From the IMG/VR virus record IMGVR_UViG_3300025411_000647, positions 1-52,534 of that record: DNA of 52,534 nt. The stretch is one strand, 5' to 3'. Below the pieces are notes generated by a model. The model was not told where the DNA came from. It was given only the letters and a program-made list of their open reading frames with translations, and did no database searches. The stretch's first letter is position 1. Each line of letters opens with the position of its first letter. Shown one piece after another: positions 25,862 through 34,750 of the stretch. This stretch comes from a virus. The translations under genes were made by a program, and so were the position numbers.

Positions 25862-26542
25862 ATGAAATATTATTACAACAATGTACCAGGCGAAGGGCCT
25901 TGCCGAAATAATTTGATTTATACTAGTCTTATATCCGAAGATAAGAAAGTATTTTGCCAGTGGTATCATAATGATACTGAGTATCATGCTGGGAAAAATC
26001 AAGTAGTTGATCCTAAATTGATGAAAGAAAAATTCCAAAGAGAACTACATTATCTTAGCAATATGGCTTGGCATAATCCCGATATGGTTCCGACAATTGT
26101 AGAAGTTAATGTTCCTGAACGCAAAATTTATCTTAAAATAGATGGACCTGATTTTTGGGAACAAGCAGGATGTAATCAAGCAAACTATGATAGTGTGTTG
26201 CCTGATTGGCAAGATCAAATGATTGCAATAATTCAAGAGCATAAAAAACTCAAATGGCACAAATACAGTATGCATCCTAGCAGTTATTTTGTAGTAGATG
26301 GTAAACTAAAAAGCATTAATTATTTTTTTACCTATCACGCAGATGAACCAAATATTAGTATTCAAAATGTAGAAAGCCACATTTATACTAGCCGACAAGA
26401 TGAAATGCGTAAACATCTTGATACACTTGGAATAAAATGGGATGAACCACAACCGTGGACAGTAATGGATCAACTATGCTGGAATAGTTTTAGTACAAAT
26501 TATCCGGCTGAATTTATCGAACGAGTAAAATGTATACTATAA
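25862..26542 (+). CDS. Phage protein, paralogue of 19895-20590
   Basis: 226 aa from MKYYYNNVPG at 25862, preferred to 25829 because the homologue aligns from there and the longer start would overlap the divergent gene. It contains LPDWQDQMIAI and YSMHPSSYFVVDGKLKSIN, the same pair of motifs as its paralogue. Possibly a kinase-like fold; low certainty on function. Overlaps the next gene by 13 bases. Confidence 0.7.
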   Translation: MKYYYNNVPGEGPCRNNLIYTSLISEDKKVFCQWYHNDTEYHAGKNQVVDPKLMKEKFQRELHYLSNMAWHNPDMVPTIVEVNVPERKIYLKIDGPDFWEQAGCNQANYDSVLPDWQDQMIAIIQEHKKLKWHKYSMHPSSYFVVDGKLKSINYFFTYHADEPNISIQNVESHIYTSRQDEMRKHLDTLGIKWDEPQPWTVMDQLCWNSFSTNYPAEFIERVKCIL

Positions 26543-27078
26543 TACCTTGGACAGAAGATTTAGATCTTACAGATTTTTATGCAGAAGCCGGAAAACGTGG
26601 TTTTGTAAATAATGCTAGTAAGTCTGCAATGATCGATTGTTTCAAAAATGAAACAAACTGGCGGGTTTGGATACTATACTATAATGATCGTGCGGTAGGT
26701 AGCGTTGCAGCACATAGTATAGAAGAAGGTTATAGAATTTGTGCCAGGACTTGTATTCTAACACACTTGTTGCCTACAAATACACTACGTACACGTAATC
26801 AAATTATCAATCATCAGCATCTTACAGCACAATATTTGATGCCCGCATGTATTGAATGGGCACCTCCCTGGGAAGATTTATACATAACAAGCCATCCTAG
26901 TGAAATAGGAACACAGCGTCTAGTACACACTGTATGGGGACCTAGTTTAGAAAAAACAGGAGTTCTTACTAGAGCCTTTGAAAAAGAGTATAGAGGGCAT
27001 GTTCAGACTTTTTGGAGACTGAACACTAATGAATTTCTTAAACAATTACGAAACGTACCCGAATACCATTCTATGTAA
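26530..27078 (+). CDS. Possible GNAT-like acetyltransferase
   Basis: 182 aa. The segment WRVWILYYNDRAVGSVAAHS followed by GYRICARTCIL is similar to the central strands of GNAT N-acyltransferases, but the acetyl-CoA loop (Q/RxxGxG/A) is not obvious. Alternative: an unrelated alpha/beta protein. The end overlaps the opposite-strand TauD-like gene by 33 bases. Confidence 0.55.
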   Translation: MYTIIPWTEDLDLTDFYAEAGKRGFVNNASKSAMIDCFKNETNWRVWILYYNDRAVGSVAAHSIEEGYRICARTCILTHLLPTNTLRTRNQIINHQHLTAQYLMPACIEWAPPWEDLYITSHPSEIGTQRLVHTVWGPSLEKTGVLTRAFEKEYRGHVQTFWRLNTNEFLKQLRNVPEYHSM

Positions 27079-27903
27079 CAAACGTTCCTGGATTTTTTCA
27101 AAAGGCCAACGTTTGTGTATGCCAAACCACTGATCGGCAATAACTACATCGCCGTCCTTCCAATCGTGATGGTAACAATATTTGTCCTGTATTATATGTT
27201 CGTGTAACGATTTTAATATAGGTAAACTTTCTTCTCTAGTCATTCCTTCGTATCGTTCTAATTGATAAAATGAATGATACATACCAAATTCACCCGTTGA
27301 GTGCTGTATAACTACTGGTTGACTAGGAGCATTTTCATCTATGGCAATGCCACCTGCAATTGGTCCTCTAAAATCTGCACTTCTATAATAAATGCCTTTA
27401 AGGTCTTTAATTTGATCTTTAGTAGCCTGATCAAGATCTTTATAAGCTAACACACTATTAGTGTAACTTGTTCTAGAACCCTCTGTTCCTGTTACTCCAT
27501 ACAGCCATACTAATGGACCACGTTGTTTACCGTGATTGCTATTTAAAAGATGCGGTTGATTATTATGCCATTCCATAGCATCTACATATCCAGCTGTTCC
27601 TGGTTTTCCATGTTCGTTAAGAGCTCCAGTTACACGAGTAATATGCCCGTTAGGGTCATTTGTTAAATCTGCTGTTTCGTGTTCAAACTCAGCTTGGCCA
27701 GGAGCATATTCAGTAGTAACATTACCAAACATGTATCCTACTTTTAATTCATCTTGTATAGTTAATGATTGATTTCTAAATACTATCAGGGTGCTAGTTT
27801 TCATCAAGTCAGATGCTTGTTTGATATCTGCAGGTGTTGCTGTTCGAAGATCAAAATCATCGACTATAACAGCCCATCCGTTGTTGTCTAAGTGATATTT
27901 CAT
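27046..27903 (-). CDS. TauD/TfdA-like dioxygenase with HxN site
   Basis: 285 aa. The overall layout fits TauD: LIVFRNQSLT near residue 45, a facial-triad segment MEWHNNQPHLL at 110, a variable middle, and WFGIHKRWPF (H263) with LLHRMVFGY (R278). However, the triad reads H113-N114-N115, so the carboxylate of the usual HxD/E is an asparagine. In halogenases this residue is Gly/Ala; an Asn could still coordinate iron, change chemistry or mark an inactive enzyme. It follows the adenylating enzyme by 4 bases. Confidence 0.8.
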   Translation of the reverse strand: MKYHLDNNGWAVIVDDFDLRTATPADIKQASDLMKTSTLIVFRNQSLTIQDELKVGYMFGNVTTEYAPGQAEFEHETADLTNDPNGHITRVTGALNEHGKPGTAGYVDAMEWHNNQPHLLNSNHGKQRGPLVWLYGVTGTEGSRTSYTNSVLAYKDLDQATKDQIKDLKGIYYRSADFRGPIAGGIAIDENAPSQPVVIQHSTGEFGMYHSFYQLERYEGMTREESLPILKSLHEHIIQDKYCYHHDWKDGDVVIADQWFGIHKRWPFEKIQERLLHRMVFGYVS

Positions 27904-27907
27904 TAGG

Positions 27908-29365
27908 TTATCCTTTTTTATTAATAGATTCTATTCCGTTTGTAGCCACTAGTCTTACCATTGCTGGGCTAAATTTCCATCCGTCGATTGTAAATTTTTC
28001 TCTTGGTCCTACAACTTGTGTACGTATACTATAGTAAGGAGGATCGATATGTGGAATCATTTTTTTGTTCAATTCAGCAAGATCGAGTTCTTGGTTTGTA
28101 CGGATATACCAACATTCAAAATCGCTATCAAACACAACATCGAAATCTTTTTCACGTATTAAATCAGTAACTTCTTCAATAACTGAATTTAAAAAATAAG
28201 AGTAAACAGTTTTACCATTGCAACGATATAAATCTTGACGACCTAGAAATGTAAAAACATTGTCTTTAACCTCAAATCTGTCGCCTGTATGAATTACATT
28301 ATTGTTGTAGTCAATCACTTGTAATAAATTATCTTCGACTACTGTAACTTCGTTAAAGAAAGGTGTCGGGCTTCCATAGGTTCTAACATTCCAATCTTTA
28401 TAATTAGATTGATCTATTTCGCAATAGAGAATAGGACCACCTGTTTCTTGACTTCCAAATTGCGGTAATAGCACGTATTTGAATTCTCCTACTAGTCTGT
28501 TAATATATTCTTCTTTAACACTTCCTACATAATGTATTCTCATTTGATCATGCTGTTTTTTATTGATATCTAATGCTTGGTAGAACCAATCCATTTGATT
28601 AAAGAAAATTGCAATACGATTAATTTTTTCAGATTGTATTTTGTCAATAACATATTCGCGAAATGCTAATTCTCTATCGCCACCGCCCCACCCTACCGGA
28701 GCATGAAAATGAGACTTGCATCTATTAACCATAGGTAAAAAGTATACACCAAGAATCACTCCATGCTGTAAATTTTTATCATGCCATACTTTTTCGTCTT
28801 CTTTTAAATTATACAAATTAGCATTAACATTCATATTTTTAAAAAAGAATTCGTGTGTATGTTCTATAATTTTAGGTGTTCCAGTTGTACCAGAACTTGT
28901 TGTTACTATTATATTGTCAGTGGGTTCACACCAAACAGGGGATACAATTTTATCAGGAGCATAGGTTTCTAAAAAATTAACATTTATTTTTTTATTTTCA
29001 AATTGAGGTTGATCGAATCCTATAGGATAAATCATGTCCCATAAAATAATATCAGATGTGTAATAAATGGGCATTTGCTCCATTGCTAATATTGTTTTTG
29101 GAAAATCAGAAATAATAAAGTTTAGCCCAAGCTCTGCACATGCAAAAAGCCATATTGGATAGTTAGGCCAGTATGTCATTGACATTACTACTCGTTGACC
29201 TTTCTTCACATTAAATTCTGTTATTAGATATGTTTTGGCAAGATCAATTTTTTCACTAAGCTGTTCTCTATTCATGTAGATAGGAAAAATATTATCACTG
29301 GAGTCCATATTAATTCCAGTTAGTTCAAATTTGGGATGTAGTATGTCCCTAGTGATTATATCCAT
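27908..29365 (-). CDS. ANL-superfamily adenylating enzyme
   Basis: 485 aa. Phosphate-binding loop TTSSGTTGTPKIIEHT at 155-170, GSQETGG (A5), HTGDRF (A7), FLGRQDLYRCNGKTVY (A8, hinge region) and a terminal PREKFTIDGWKF whose lysine takes the place of the catalytic A10 lysine. Enzymes of this family activate carboxylic or amino acids as acyl-AMP. There is no carrier domain and no carrier-protein gene nearby, so the acyl acceptor may be CoA, an amine or a macromolecule. Adenylating enzymes are rare in phages. Ribosome site AAAGGTAA; late box at 29428-29435. Confidence 0.85.
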   Translation of the reverse strand: MDIITRDILHPKFELTGINMDSSDNIFPIYMNREQLSEKIDLAKTYLITEFNVKKGQRVVMSMTYWPNYPIWLFACAELGLNFIISDFPKTILAMEQMPIYYTSDIILWDMIYPIGFDQPQFENKKINVNFLETYAPDKIVSPVWCEPTDNIIVTTSSGTTGTPKIIEHTHEFFFKNMNVNANLYNLKEDEKVWHDKNLQHGVILGVYFLPMVNRCKSHFHAPVGWGGGDRELAFREYVIDKIQSEKINRIAIFFNQMDWFYQALDINKKQHDQMRIHYVGSVKEEYINRLVGEFKYVLLPQFGSQETGGPILYCEIDQSNYKDWNVRTYGSPTPFFNEVTVVEDNLLQVIDYNNNVIHTGDRFEVKDNVFTFLGRQDLYRCNGKTVYSYFLNSVIEEVTDLIREKDFDVVFDSDFECWYIRTNQELDLAELNKKMIPHIDPPYYSIRTQVVGPREKFTIDGWKFSPAMVRLVATNGIESINKKG

Positions 29366-29427
29366 TAAATTACCTTTGATTTATTTTTTGACTCTTTTTA
29401 ATAACGATATATACATGAAGTCAAGAA

Positions 29428-29435
29428 TATTTATA
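29428..29435 (-). promoter_or_regulatory. T4 late promoter consensus TATAAATA
   Basis: An exact TATAAATA on the minus strand, 62 bases upstream of the adenylating-enzyme gene, followed by TATATA-rich sequence and a normal ribosome site. Fits a conventional T4-type late promoter with a leader. Confidence 0.6.
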
Positions 29436-29447
29436 TAAGGTATAAAG

Positions 29448-30881
29448 ATGGTAGTGAAATTCCGAACTGAAAAACAACAGTCGATAGTTATCTGTATACT
29501 AGATATAATTGATAATTGTAAAAGCGGATATGCTAGAGAAATATGCGTTAATTTAACTGATTTTTTAATTCACCGTTTTGACATGCACGGGTATGATATC
29601 TTTATCAGTAAAGACGAGGATAGTCTATTACAAGCCTCTGTAGAAAATGGATACAGTCATGCTGTTGTAATTTCAGCTGGCACTAGTTTAAAACTTTCGG
29701 ATAATTTATTTGGAGCTATCAAGAGTGCTTGTCAGGAAGATTTTTTTATAGCAGGTCATATTCTTGATAGAAAAGATCATTCTTATTATAAAAATGCCTG
29801 CTTTGAATTGCATCAGCAATTTTATATAGTTAATTTAGAACAATATAAAGAATTAGGATCACCTACTATAGGACAAGAAGAATGGGTAGAGTATCAACAA
29901 CTTGCTCCTATACGCAGTAAAGAATGTTTGTACGATGATCCAGAAATTCCAGTATGGATGAAAAAAGGCACTGAGATTCACACTTATTCTGTTAAACTTC
30001 ACGGATGGAACATATTAAATGTTGCCTTGGAAAATGATAAAGTGTTATTAACATTGAATCAAAAAATACGAGATAGTAAAAAATATCTGTATTATGAATA
30101 TGATCATGTATTTTTAAAAACATTAGCCGACATAAAATATTATCAATTTTTTGCTACTAATTTTTTTGCTGGGTGGAACAGCGATCAATTAAGAGAAGAA
30201 TTACCATTTGAAGGACCAATTGAACAATACGCTACTGTCGGGATTGGATTTAATTGGATTAAGAATTTAGAACTTGTCGGTTTCACTGACAAGACTAAAA
30301 TTATCTTTACAGACATTAATTATAACTGTTTAATGTTTATGAAGAAAATGGTCGAAGACTGGGATGGAAATAACTATGCAGATTTTTATTGGGAACATAA
30401 ACCAATGTTACCTAACAATCCTCCTCATATTTCTGACGAGTATCGACAGCAGATAGCTAATCAATGGGAAAAGTTTTTAACAACAATCGATAACTGGCCA
30501 GCACTATGGCATCAAGTTAAACAGTTAGAGTATGATTATATTCTTATAGATTATACAGCATCGTTTAACTTTGACTGGTTAGCAACAGGTTGTAAAACAA
30601 TATTAAATCTTAGCAATTTATATAATCATTCCCCGTTTGTTGCTATGAATAGTTTAAAATATCGCGTTAGATGCGAAAACAACTTAATCCGTCAATTAAA
30701 AGATAAAGATCCCAATATTACACTATTGATAACATCCAGGGCAGCAGATGGGTTTTGGAAAATTAAAAATAATCAATATTTAGATAAGATTAGTAATTTT
30801 ACATACACTGACATAAGTAAATTAAAAATTCCTAAATGGCATGAAACAGATTGGACTTACGATGGATTTAACTTATATTAA
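29448..30881 (+). CDS. Large hypothetical protein, possible two-domain
   Basis: 477 aa. The N-terminal 150 residues alternate strands and helices (IVICILDIID, SHAVVISAGTSLK, FFIAGHILDRKDHS) as in glycosyltransferase-like or Rossmann folds; the later YATVGIGFNWIKNLELVGFT and IIFTDINYNCLMFM suggest a nucleotide- or SAM-binding domain. No conserved catalytic motif is clear. AAGG nine bases before ATG. The PP-loop gene overlaps its end by 20 bases, suggesting a shared task. Confidence 0.7.
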   Translation: MVVKFRTEKQQSIVICILDIIDNCKSGYAREICVNLTDFLIHRFDMHGYDIFISKDEDSLLQASVENGYSHAVVISAGTSLKLSDNLFGAIKSACQEDFFIAGHILDRKDHSYYKNACFELHQQFYIVNLEQYKELGSPTIGQEEWVEYQQLAPIRSKECLYDDPEIPVWMKKGTEIHTYSVKLHGWNILNVALENDKVLLTLNQKIRDSKKYLYYEYDHVFLKTLADIKYYQFFATNFFAGWNSDQLREELPFEGPIEQYATVGIGFNWIKNLELVGFTDKTKIIFTDINYNCLMFMKKMVEDWDGNNYADFYWEHKPMLPNNPPHISDEYRQQIANQWEKFLTTIDNWPALWHQVKQLEYDYILIDYTASFNFDWLATGCKTILNLSNLYNHSPFVAMNSLKYRVRCENNLIRQLKDKDPNITLLITSRAADGFWKIKNNQYLDKISNFTYTDISKLKIPKWHETDWTYDGFNLY

Positions 30882-31542
30882 CATAAACGGAATACCTATA
30901 GGTATATACAAAGATGGACCGATTGGTGTAGGAATAAGCGGAGGAGCAGATAGTGCTATTTTACTTTATATTTTAATGTGTAATACCAATCAACCTGTAC
31001 ACATTTATAATATGTGGTCGAGCAGTAGAAAATATTCATTTGCTAAAAGTGTAAAATCTGTTATTGAAACATGTTCTAAGCTAACAGGCAACACTAATTA
31101 TGTAGAACATTTGTTTCAAGTCGAGCCTAGGGAAACTATCGAATTGTATTGCAACCAACTTAACTCTGCTCTTAATAAGAAAGAAATTGATATGTTTTAC
31201 ATGGGGTTGACCGCGTTTCCTCCTAAAGAAGTCTATATGAAGTTTGATGAACAACAGCAAGATTGGCATAATAAGTTTCGAGATCCGGACGTAGAACATC
31301 CTTTGTTTGGATTGACTATAGAAGAAAGTACAGATATGATTTCTAATATAGATAAAGTATACAGTCCATTTCGTAATTACAATAAAAAAGATATTGCTAA
31401 ACTTTACAAAGCACTCGACCTTGAAACAACATTATTTCCAATTACACGAAGTTGCGAAAATGATAATCATATTGAATCTCATTGCGGTAAATGCTGGTGG
31501 TGCCAAGAAAGATTGTGGGCTTTTGGTAAACTTGGAGACTAA
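30862..31542 (+). CDS. PP-loop ATPase, QueC-like
   Basis: 226 aa from MDLTYI at 30862 (an upstream ATG at 30841 is also possible). The ATP-pyrophosphatase loop GISGGADSAIL has S26-G-G-A-D30-S31. The C-terminus RSCENDN..HCGKCWWCQERLWAF holds four cysteines like the zinc site of QueC (7-cyano-7-deazaguanine synthase). Related PP-loop enzymes adenylate a carbonyl and install nitrogen or sulphur. No other queuosine genes are visible here, so a different amidation/nitrile-type reaction in the island is equally likely. Confidence 0.8.
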   Translation: MDLTYININGIPIGIYKDGPIGVGISGGADSAILLYILMCNTNQPVHIYNMWSSSRKYSFAKSVKSVIETCSKLTGNTNYVEHLFQVEPRETIELYCNQLNSALNKKEIDMFYMGLTAFPPKEVYMKFDEQQQDWHNKFRDPDVEHPLFGLTIEESTDMISNIDKVYSPFRNYNKKDIAKLYKALDLETTLFPITRSCENDNHIESHCGKCWWCQERLWAFGKLGD

Positions 31543-32184
31543 ATGAAAGAATATTTTCAGTCGGACGTTCGTTGTTTAAAATTAGATATAGAATTACCGT
31601 ATGATGACATGTGTAAAGAAGCATTTGCTTTACTCGATAGATTTACACCACATAGAGGTGATGATCATGCTGGATGGGAAAGTTTAACTATACATGGATT
31701 AGGTTGGAATAAACACGAAAGCTATAGCACTTACGGTTATGCTAAAGGTAAAGATGCTAGTAAAGATATGCACTGGACAGAAATAGCAGACTTATGTCCT
31801 ATAACATCTAAATGGCTTAAAGAAATATTTCCTTGCAATAGGTACGGCAGAGTTAGATTTATGTTGTTAAGATCTGGCGGGCATATTTCTAAACATAATG
31901 ATTCAAGCATGAAACTAGTTGAAAATATAAATGTAGCTCTTAATAACCCTGTAGGCTGTAAATGGATATGGGGAGATGGCGAAGAATTAATTATGGAACC
32001 TGGCGGTGTTTATGCCATGAATCTTTATTATGATCATATGTTAGTTAATGATAGCAACGAGGATCGCATGCACATGATTATTGCTAGGCACGATGCACTC
32101 GATAGTTGGAAAACATTGATAGAGGATGCTGCTAATAAACAAGGTGTTACGGGCGACTATATTATAATAGACGAATTACCTTGA
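31543..32184 (+). CDS. Asp/Asn-hydroxylase-like 2OG-Fe(II) protein
   Basis: 213 aa starting directly after the PP-loop stop. Active-site set: H118 and D120 (GGHISKHNDSS), H165 (LYYDHMLVND) and R175 (EDRMHMIIARHD), the spacing of aspartyl beta-hydroxylases. The N-terminal 100 residues are specific. It ends 9 bases inside the convergent neighbour. Confidence 0.8.
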   Translation: MKEYFQSDVRCLKLDIELPYDDMCKEAFALLDRFTPHRGDDHAGWESLTIHGLGWNKHESYSTYGYAKGKDASKDMHWTEIADLCPITSKWLKEIFPCNRYGRVRFMLLRSGGHISKHNDSSMKLVENINVALNNPVGCKWIWGDGEELIMEPGGVYAMNLYYDHMLVNDSNEDRMHMIIARHDALDSWKTLIEDAANKQGVTGDYIIIDELP

Positions 32185-32745
32185 AAAGACAATACTAAAT
32201 GCCAAACTAATTCTATCAGTTTCTTCGGTATTTGTTTTTACACCGTGTGCTAGCCATCCAGGAAACAATAATAATTTACCTACTACAGGAGTATGCTCGT
32301 GTCTTTTTACATATTTCTGATAACAGAGAGACGAGATTGCTGCACCAACAGGTGAATCAAAGAATATTTCTCCGTCAGTTTGAGTAGTTTGAAAATAATA
32401 TACACCAGCAATATCATGAGTATGATGTGTGTGAACATGAGTATGCCCGCCTTGAGAATTTTTTACAATCCAGGATGTTCTTTTATATGGTCTTGGTTCA
32501 AACCCAATTTCTTTACAATATTCTTTTAAATGATAATCAATAGATTGATCAAGAGCTATCATTTGTTTTTCTACAATTATATCTTTGCTAACATTTGTAG
32601 TTTCAAAAGTTTTCCCCCATTTATAATAGTTAACTGAATCATCATATTGAATAGTTACTAACGCATTAGATATTTCTGTTTGAATATCTTTTTGATTTTC
32701 TAAAAAACAACTGTATATGGGTGTTGAAAATAAGTTTTCAATCAT
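32176..32745 (-). CDS. 2OG-Fe(II) oxygenase, TIGR02466-like
   Basis: 189 aa. It starts with FSTPIY, the family's usual opening, and has a histidine-rich HTHHTHDIAGVYYF, then LLLFPGWLAHGVKTN with H167 and DRISLAFSI with R178. At least six such enzymes occur in this window. The segment HTHVHTHHTH has more histidines than needed for iron. Confidence 0.85.
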   Translation of the reverse strand: MIENLFSTPIYSCFLENQKDIQTEISNALVTIQYDDSVNYYKWGKTFETTNVSKDIIVEKQMIALDQSIDYHLKEYCKEIGFEPRPYKRTSWIVKNSQGGHTHVHTHHTHDIAGVYYFQTTQTDGEIFFDSPVGAAISSLCYQKYVKRHEHTPVVGKLLLFPGWLAHGVKTNTEETDRISLAFSIVFSR

Positions 32746-33482
32746 ACCGGTATTCCAATTTTTTCTTTAAACTCGTCTGAAAATCTTCCGTTAATTCTTA
32801 ACGTATAAGTAGGACGTTGAATAGGCAAACCGCCATGCCAGTCTCGTTCGTTCCAGTATGCAACTCTAGTATTCATGAAGGTACGTTCTTGTGTTTCAGG
32901 ATTTAAAATATAAAATGGTCTGTCAGTGTCTGTTTTAATATGAATAAACTCTGGAACAAAGGGCCTGCCTTTTTCATCGGGAGTTTCCCCGTCCTCTTTA
33001 GGATCAAGATGCTCCCATGGGATTCCACCAGCATCTATAGATATTAGATTTGAACCGTATAAACTTTTTAATGTTCCGTTAGTTACAAAACTTTGAATCC
33101 ATTTTAGTAAACCTGGAAAGTGTTCAGACACTTCTCCAATGACATTATTTGCTCCGATTACCGGGTACAGCCGATAAAAACAATATGCACCAAACGCATT
33201 TTTTAAATAATCAGTAAGTTGATTATAAGTTAATCCCTTGCCAGCTATTTTCATCGGATCATCTTCTGGTAATGCGTTCCACATACTAACTACTTCGTAT
33301 AATGGATTAACTTTTATACCTTGTGCATTTGGATGAATAGTGCCTTCAGGAATTCTTTGTATACCGTTAACACTTAAATGAAAGGCAGTAGCTATTCCTC
33401 TACAAATCTCAGGACGTAAGGCATCAAACTCTGTTAAGTCTACATGTTTTGCTAAATCTATATAAATGCGATCGTATATCAT
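32742..33482 (-). CDS. 2OG-Fe(II) oxygenase, paralogue of 22396-23199
   Basis: 246 aa. H158 and D160 (WEHLDPKED), H216 (RDWHGGLP) and R229 (YTLRINGRF). It shares FIHIKTDTDRPFYILNPETQ with the paralogue. ATGA overlaps at both ends. Confidence 0.8.
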   Translation of the reverse strand: MIYDRIYIDLAKHVDLTEFDALRPEICRGIATAFHLSVNGIQRIPEGTIHPNAQGIKVNPLYEVVSMWNALPEDDPMKIAGKGLTYNQLTDYLKNAFGAYCFYRLYPVIGANNVIGEVSEHFPGLLKWIQSFVTNGTLKSLYGSNLISIDAGGIPWEHLDPKEDGETPDEKGRPFVPEFIHIKTDTDRPFYILNPETQERTFMNTRVAYWNERDWHGGLPIQRPTYTLRINGRFSDEFKEKIGIPV

Positions 33483-33787
33483 ATTTCTTCCACAATTTTG
33501 TTAGTTGTAATGTTGTGCCAATTGTTGTATCGAAATTGTATAACTTTTTCTTGATACTGTAAGATTTTGTCGTTCAAAAATTCTGTATAAGCATCATGAG
33601 ATTTAAAAATTAATGTTTTAGTTTGTGTCGAGTAATCTTTACTAATACTAGTAGACATGCTAATTAATTTATTAGTATCTTGAAAATGCTGTTTAATATA
33701 TTCTTCAATACCATGATCACTATGATGAAATTGATCAATTGGGGTTCGGTCCAGTCTTCTTACACTAATTAATTCTAATTTTATCAT
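33479..33787 (-). CDS. Hypothetical protein
   Basis: 102 aa, basic and polar with no membrane segment. No motif recognised. Four-base overlaps on both sides place it firmly in the operon of oxygenases and the nitroreductase-like gene; a small partner or even a substrate protein is conceivable. Confidence 0.65.
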   Translation of the reverse strand: MIKLELISVRRLDRTPIDQFHHSDHGIEEYIKQHFQDTNKLISMSTSISKDYSTQTKTLIFKSHDAYTEFLNDKILQYQEKVIQFRYNNWHNITTNKIVEEI

Positions 33788-34383
33788 GTGTAGTCCTTGA
33801 TAAAATCAACTTCAAGTTTTGGGCAAGATACAAACAAGCTAGCTCTTGTCCAATCCCAGTTATGTGGACTATCGGGTATTAACTTACGACCTATACAGAT
33901 AAATGTTCTTACTGGAAAATCATCATCTGTTTTAGATGCTACAAACTCTTCATAGTCTAAATGTAAATATTCTTGAAGTTCGGCAACTCGAGGATCATGA
34001 TAGTCTAAGCTGTTTTGAAATGCTAACGCATAACCTCTTTTCAAAACTTCCATTCCTATTTTAGAATAAAGCCTTCCTAAATCAATTAAAGATTTTCCGT
34101 TGTCTCGATCAATAGGAGGAAGAACAATTAACAAAGGTGCCCACAATGAAGGAAGTTTAAATTCACTATTAAACTCTCCACTTCTATTCCAATGTCCTAT
34201 ATAATATAATTTTTTGATAATTTCTTTGTCTTGTATAACACTTTTTTTAGCTATTGGATTTTCATTTAAAAAATCATCTATCATACTGCTTAGATACTGC
34301 ACAGTTTCGTTATCAACGGGAGTGTCGATATCAAATGATCGATTAGCATGAGATAATGTATGATTTAAAGTAATGTTATACAT
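33784..34383 (-). CDS. Possible nitroreductase-like protein
   Basis: 199 aa. The segment RLYSKIGMEVLKRGYALAFQ, then ELQEYLHLDYEEF and FPVRTFICIGR resembles the helix and final strand of FMN nitroreductases (AxxNxxLxAxxxGL .. IxxGxP). The opening RSFDIDTPV would be the phosphate-binding part, but a clear RRSxRxF is lacking. Alternatives are open. Confidence 0.5.
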   Translation of the reverse strand: MYNITLNHTLSHANRSFDIDTPVDNETVQYLSSMIDDFLNENPIAKKSVIQDKEIIKKLYYIGHWNRSGEFNSEFKLPSLWAPLLIVLPPIDRDNGKSLIDLGRLYSKIGMEVLKRGYALAFQNSLDYHDPRVAELQEYLHLDYEEFVASKTDDDFPVRTFICIGRKLIPDSPHNWDWTRASLFVSCPKLEVDFIKDYT

Positions 34384-34702
34384 TAATTAGTACCTCAAAG
34401 TTTTTAGGTGAATTTGAATCATCTATACTATAAGGTATATTATTGTTTTGTAAAAAACATTCTAATGAACCTATAGCCAATCCAGTATGGTGATGACTTT
34501 CGTAAAAAGTAAAGGAATCTGCCATTTTAGCTTCGTCATCGATTCTTTCATCAATTTCGAAATACCCAGTAGTAGGTATAAAATTTATCTTAAGGGTATT
34601 ATTTTGTTTTGTTATAATGCATTCAAAATAAACTCTCCCGCATCTTGCAGGAGAATTTTTTATTACATTTTTAATTGATTCTAACAGATGCGGATATTTC
34701 AT
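34376..34702 (-). CDS. Hypothetical protein, first gene of operon
   Basis: 108 aa. Predicted alpha/beta, with CGRVYFECIITKQ and SHHHTGLAIGSLECF. No family recognised. The ATG is 5 bases after a GGTAAATA box and lacks a ribosome site, so translation may be leaderless. Confidence 0.65.
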   Translation of the reverse strand: MKYPHLLESIKNVIKNSPARCGRVYFECIITKQNNTLKINFIPTTGYFEIDERIDDEAKMADSFTFYESHHHTGLAIGSLECFLQNNNIPYSIDDSNSPKNFEVLINV

Positions 34703-34707
34703 GGAAA

Positions 34708-34715
34708 TATTTACC
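34708..34715 (-). promoter_or_regulatory. T4-late-like GGTAAATA box
   Basis: Five bases before ATG 34702 on the minus strand; the expected start site would fall on the A of the ATG. Confidence 0.5.
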
Positions 34716-34750
34716 TAAACGTAACACTCCACGAAACAAATATGAAATTT

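Noticed and set aside
30841-30861. Earlier start for the PP-loop ATPase
   Set aside because: Possible, but adds residues unlike the family and lacks a ribosome site; kept as an alternative only.
7835-34702. RiPP precursor peptide in the radical SAM island
   Set aside because: Genes overlap almost everywhere and the few gaps (17654-17691, 25831-25861, 29366-29447, 34703-34750) hold only promoters, so no precursor gene was seen.
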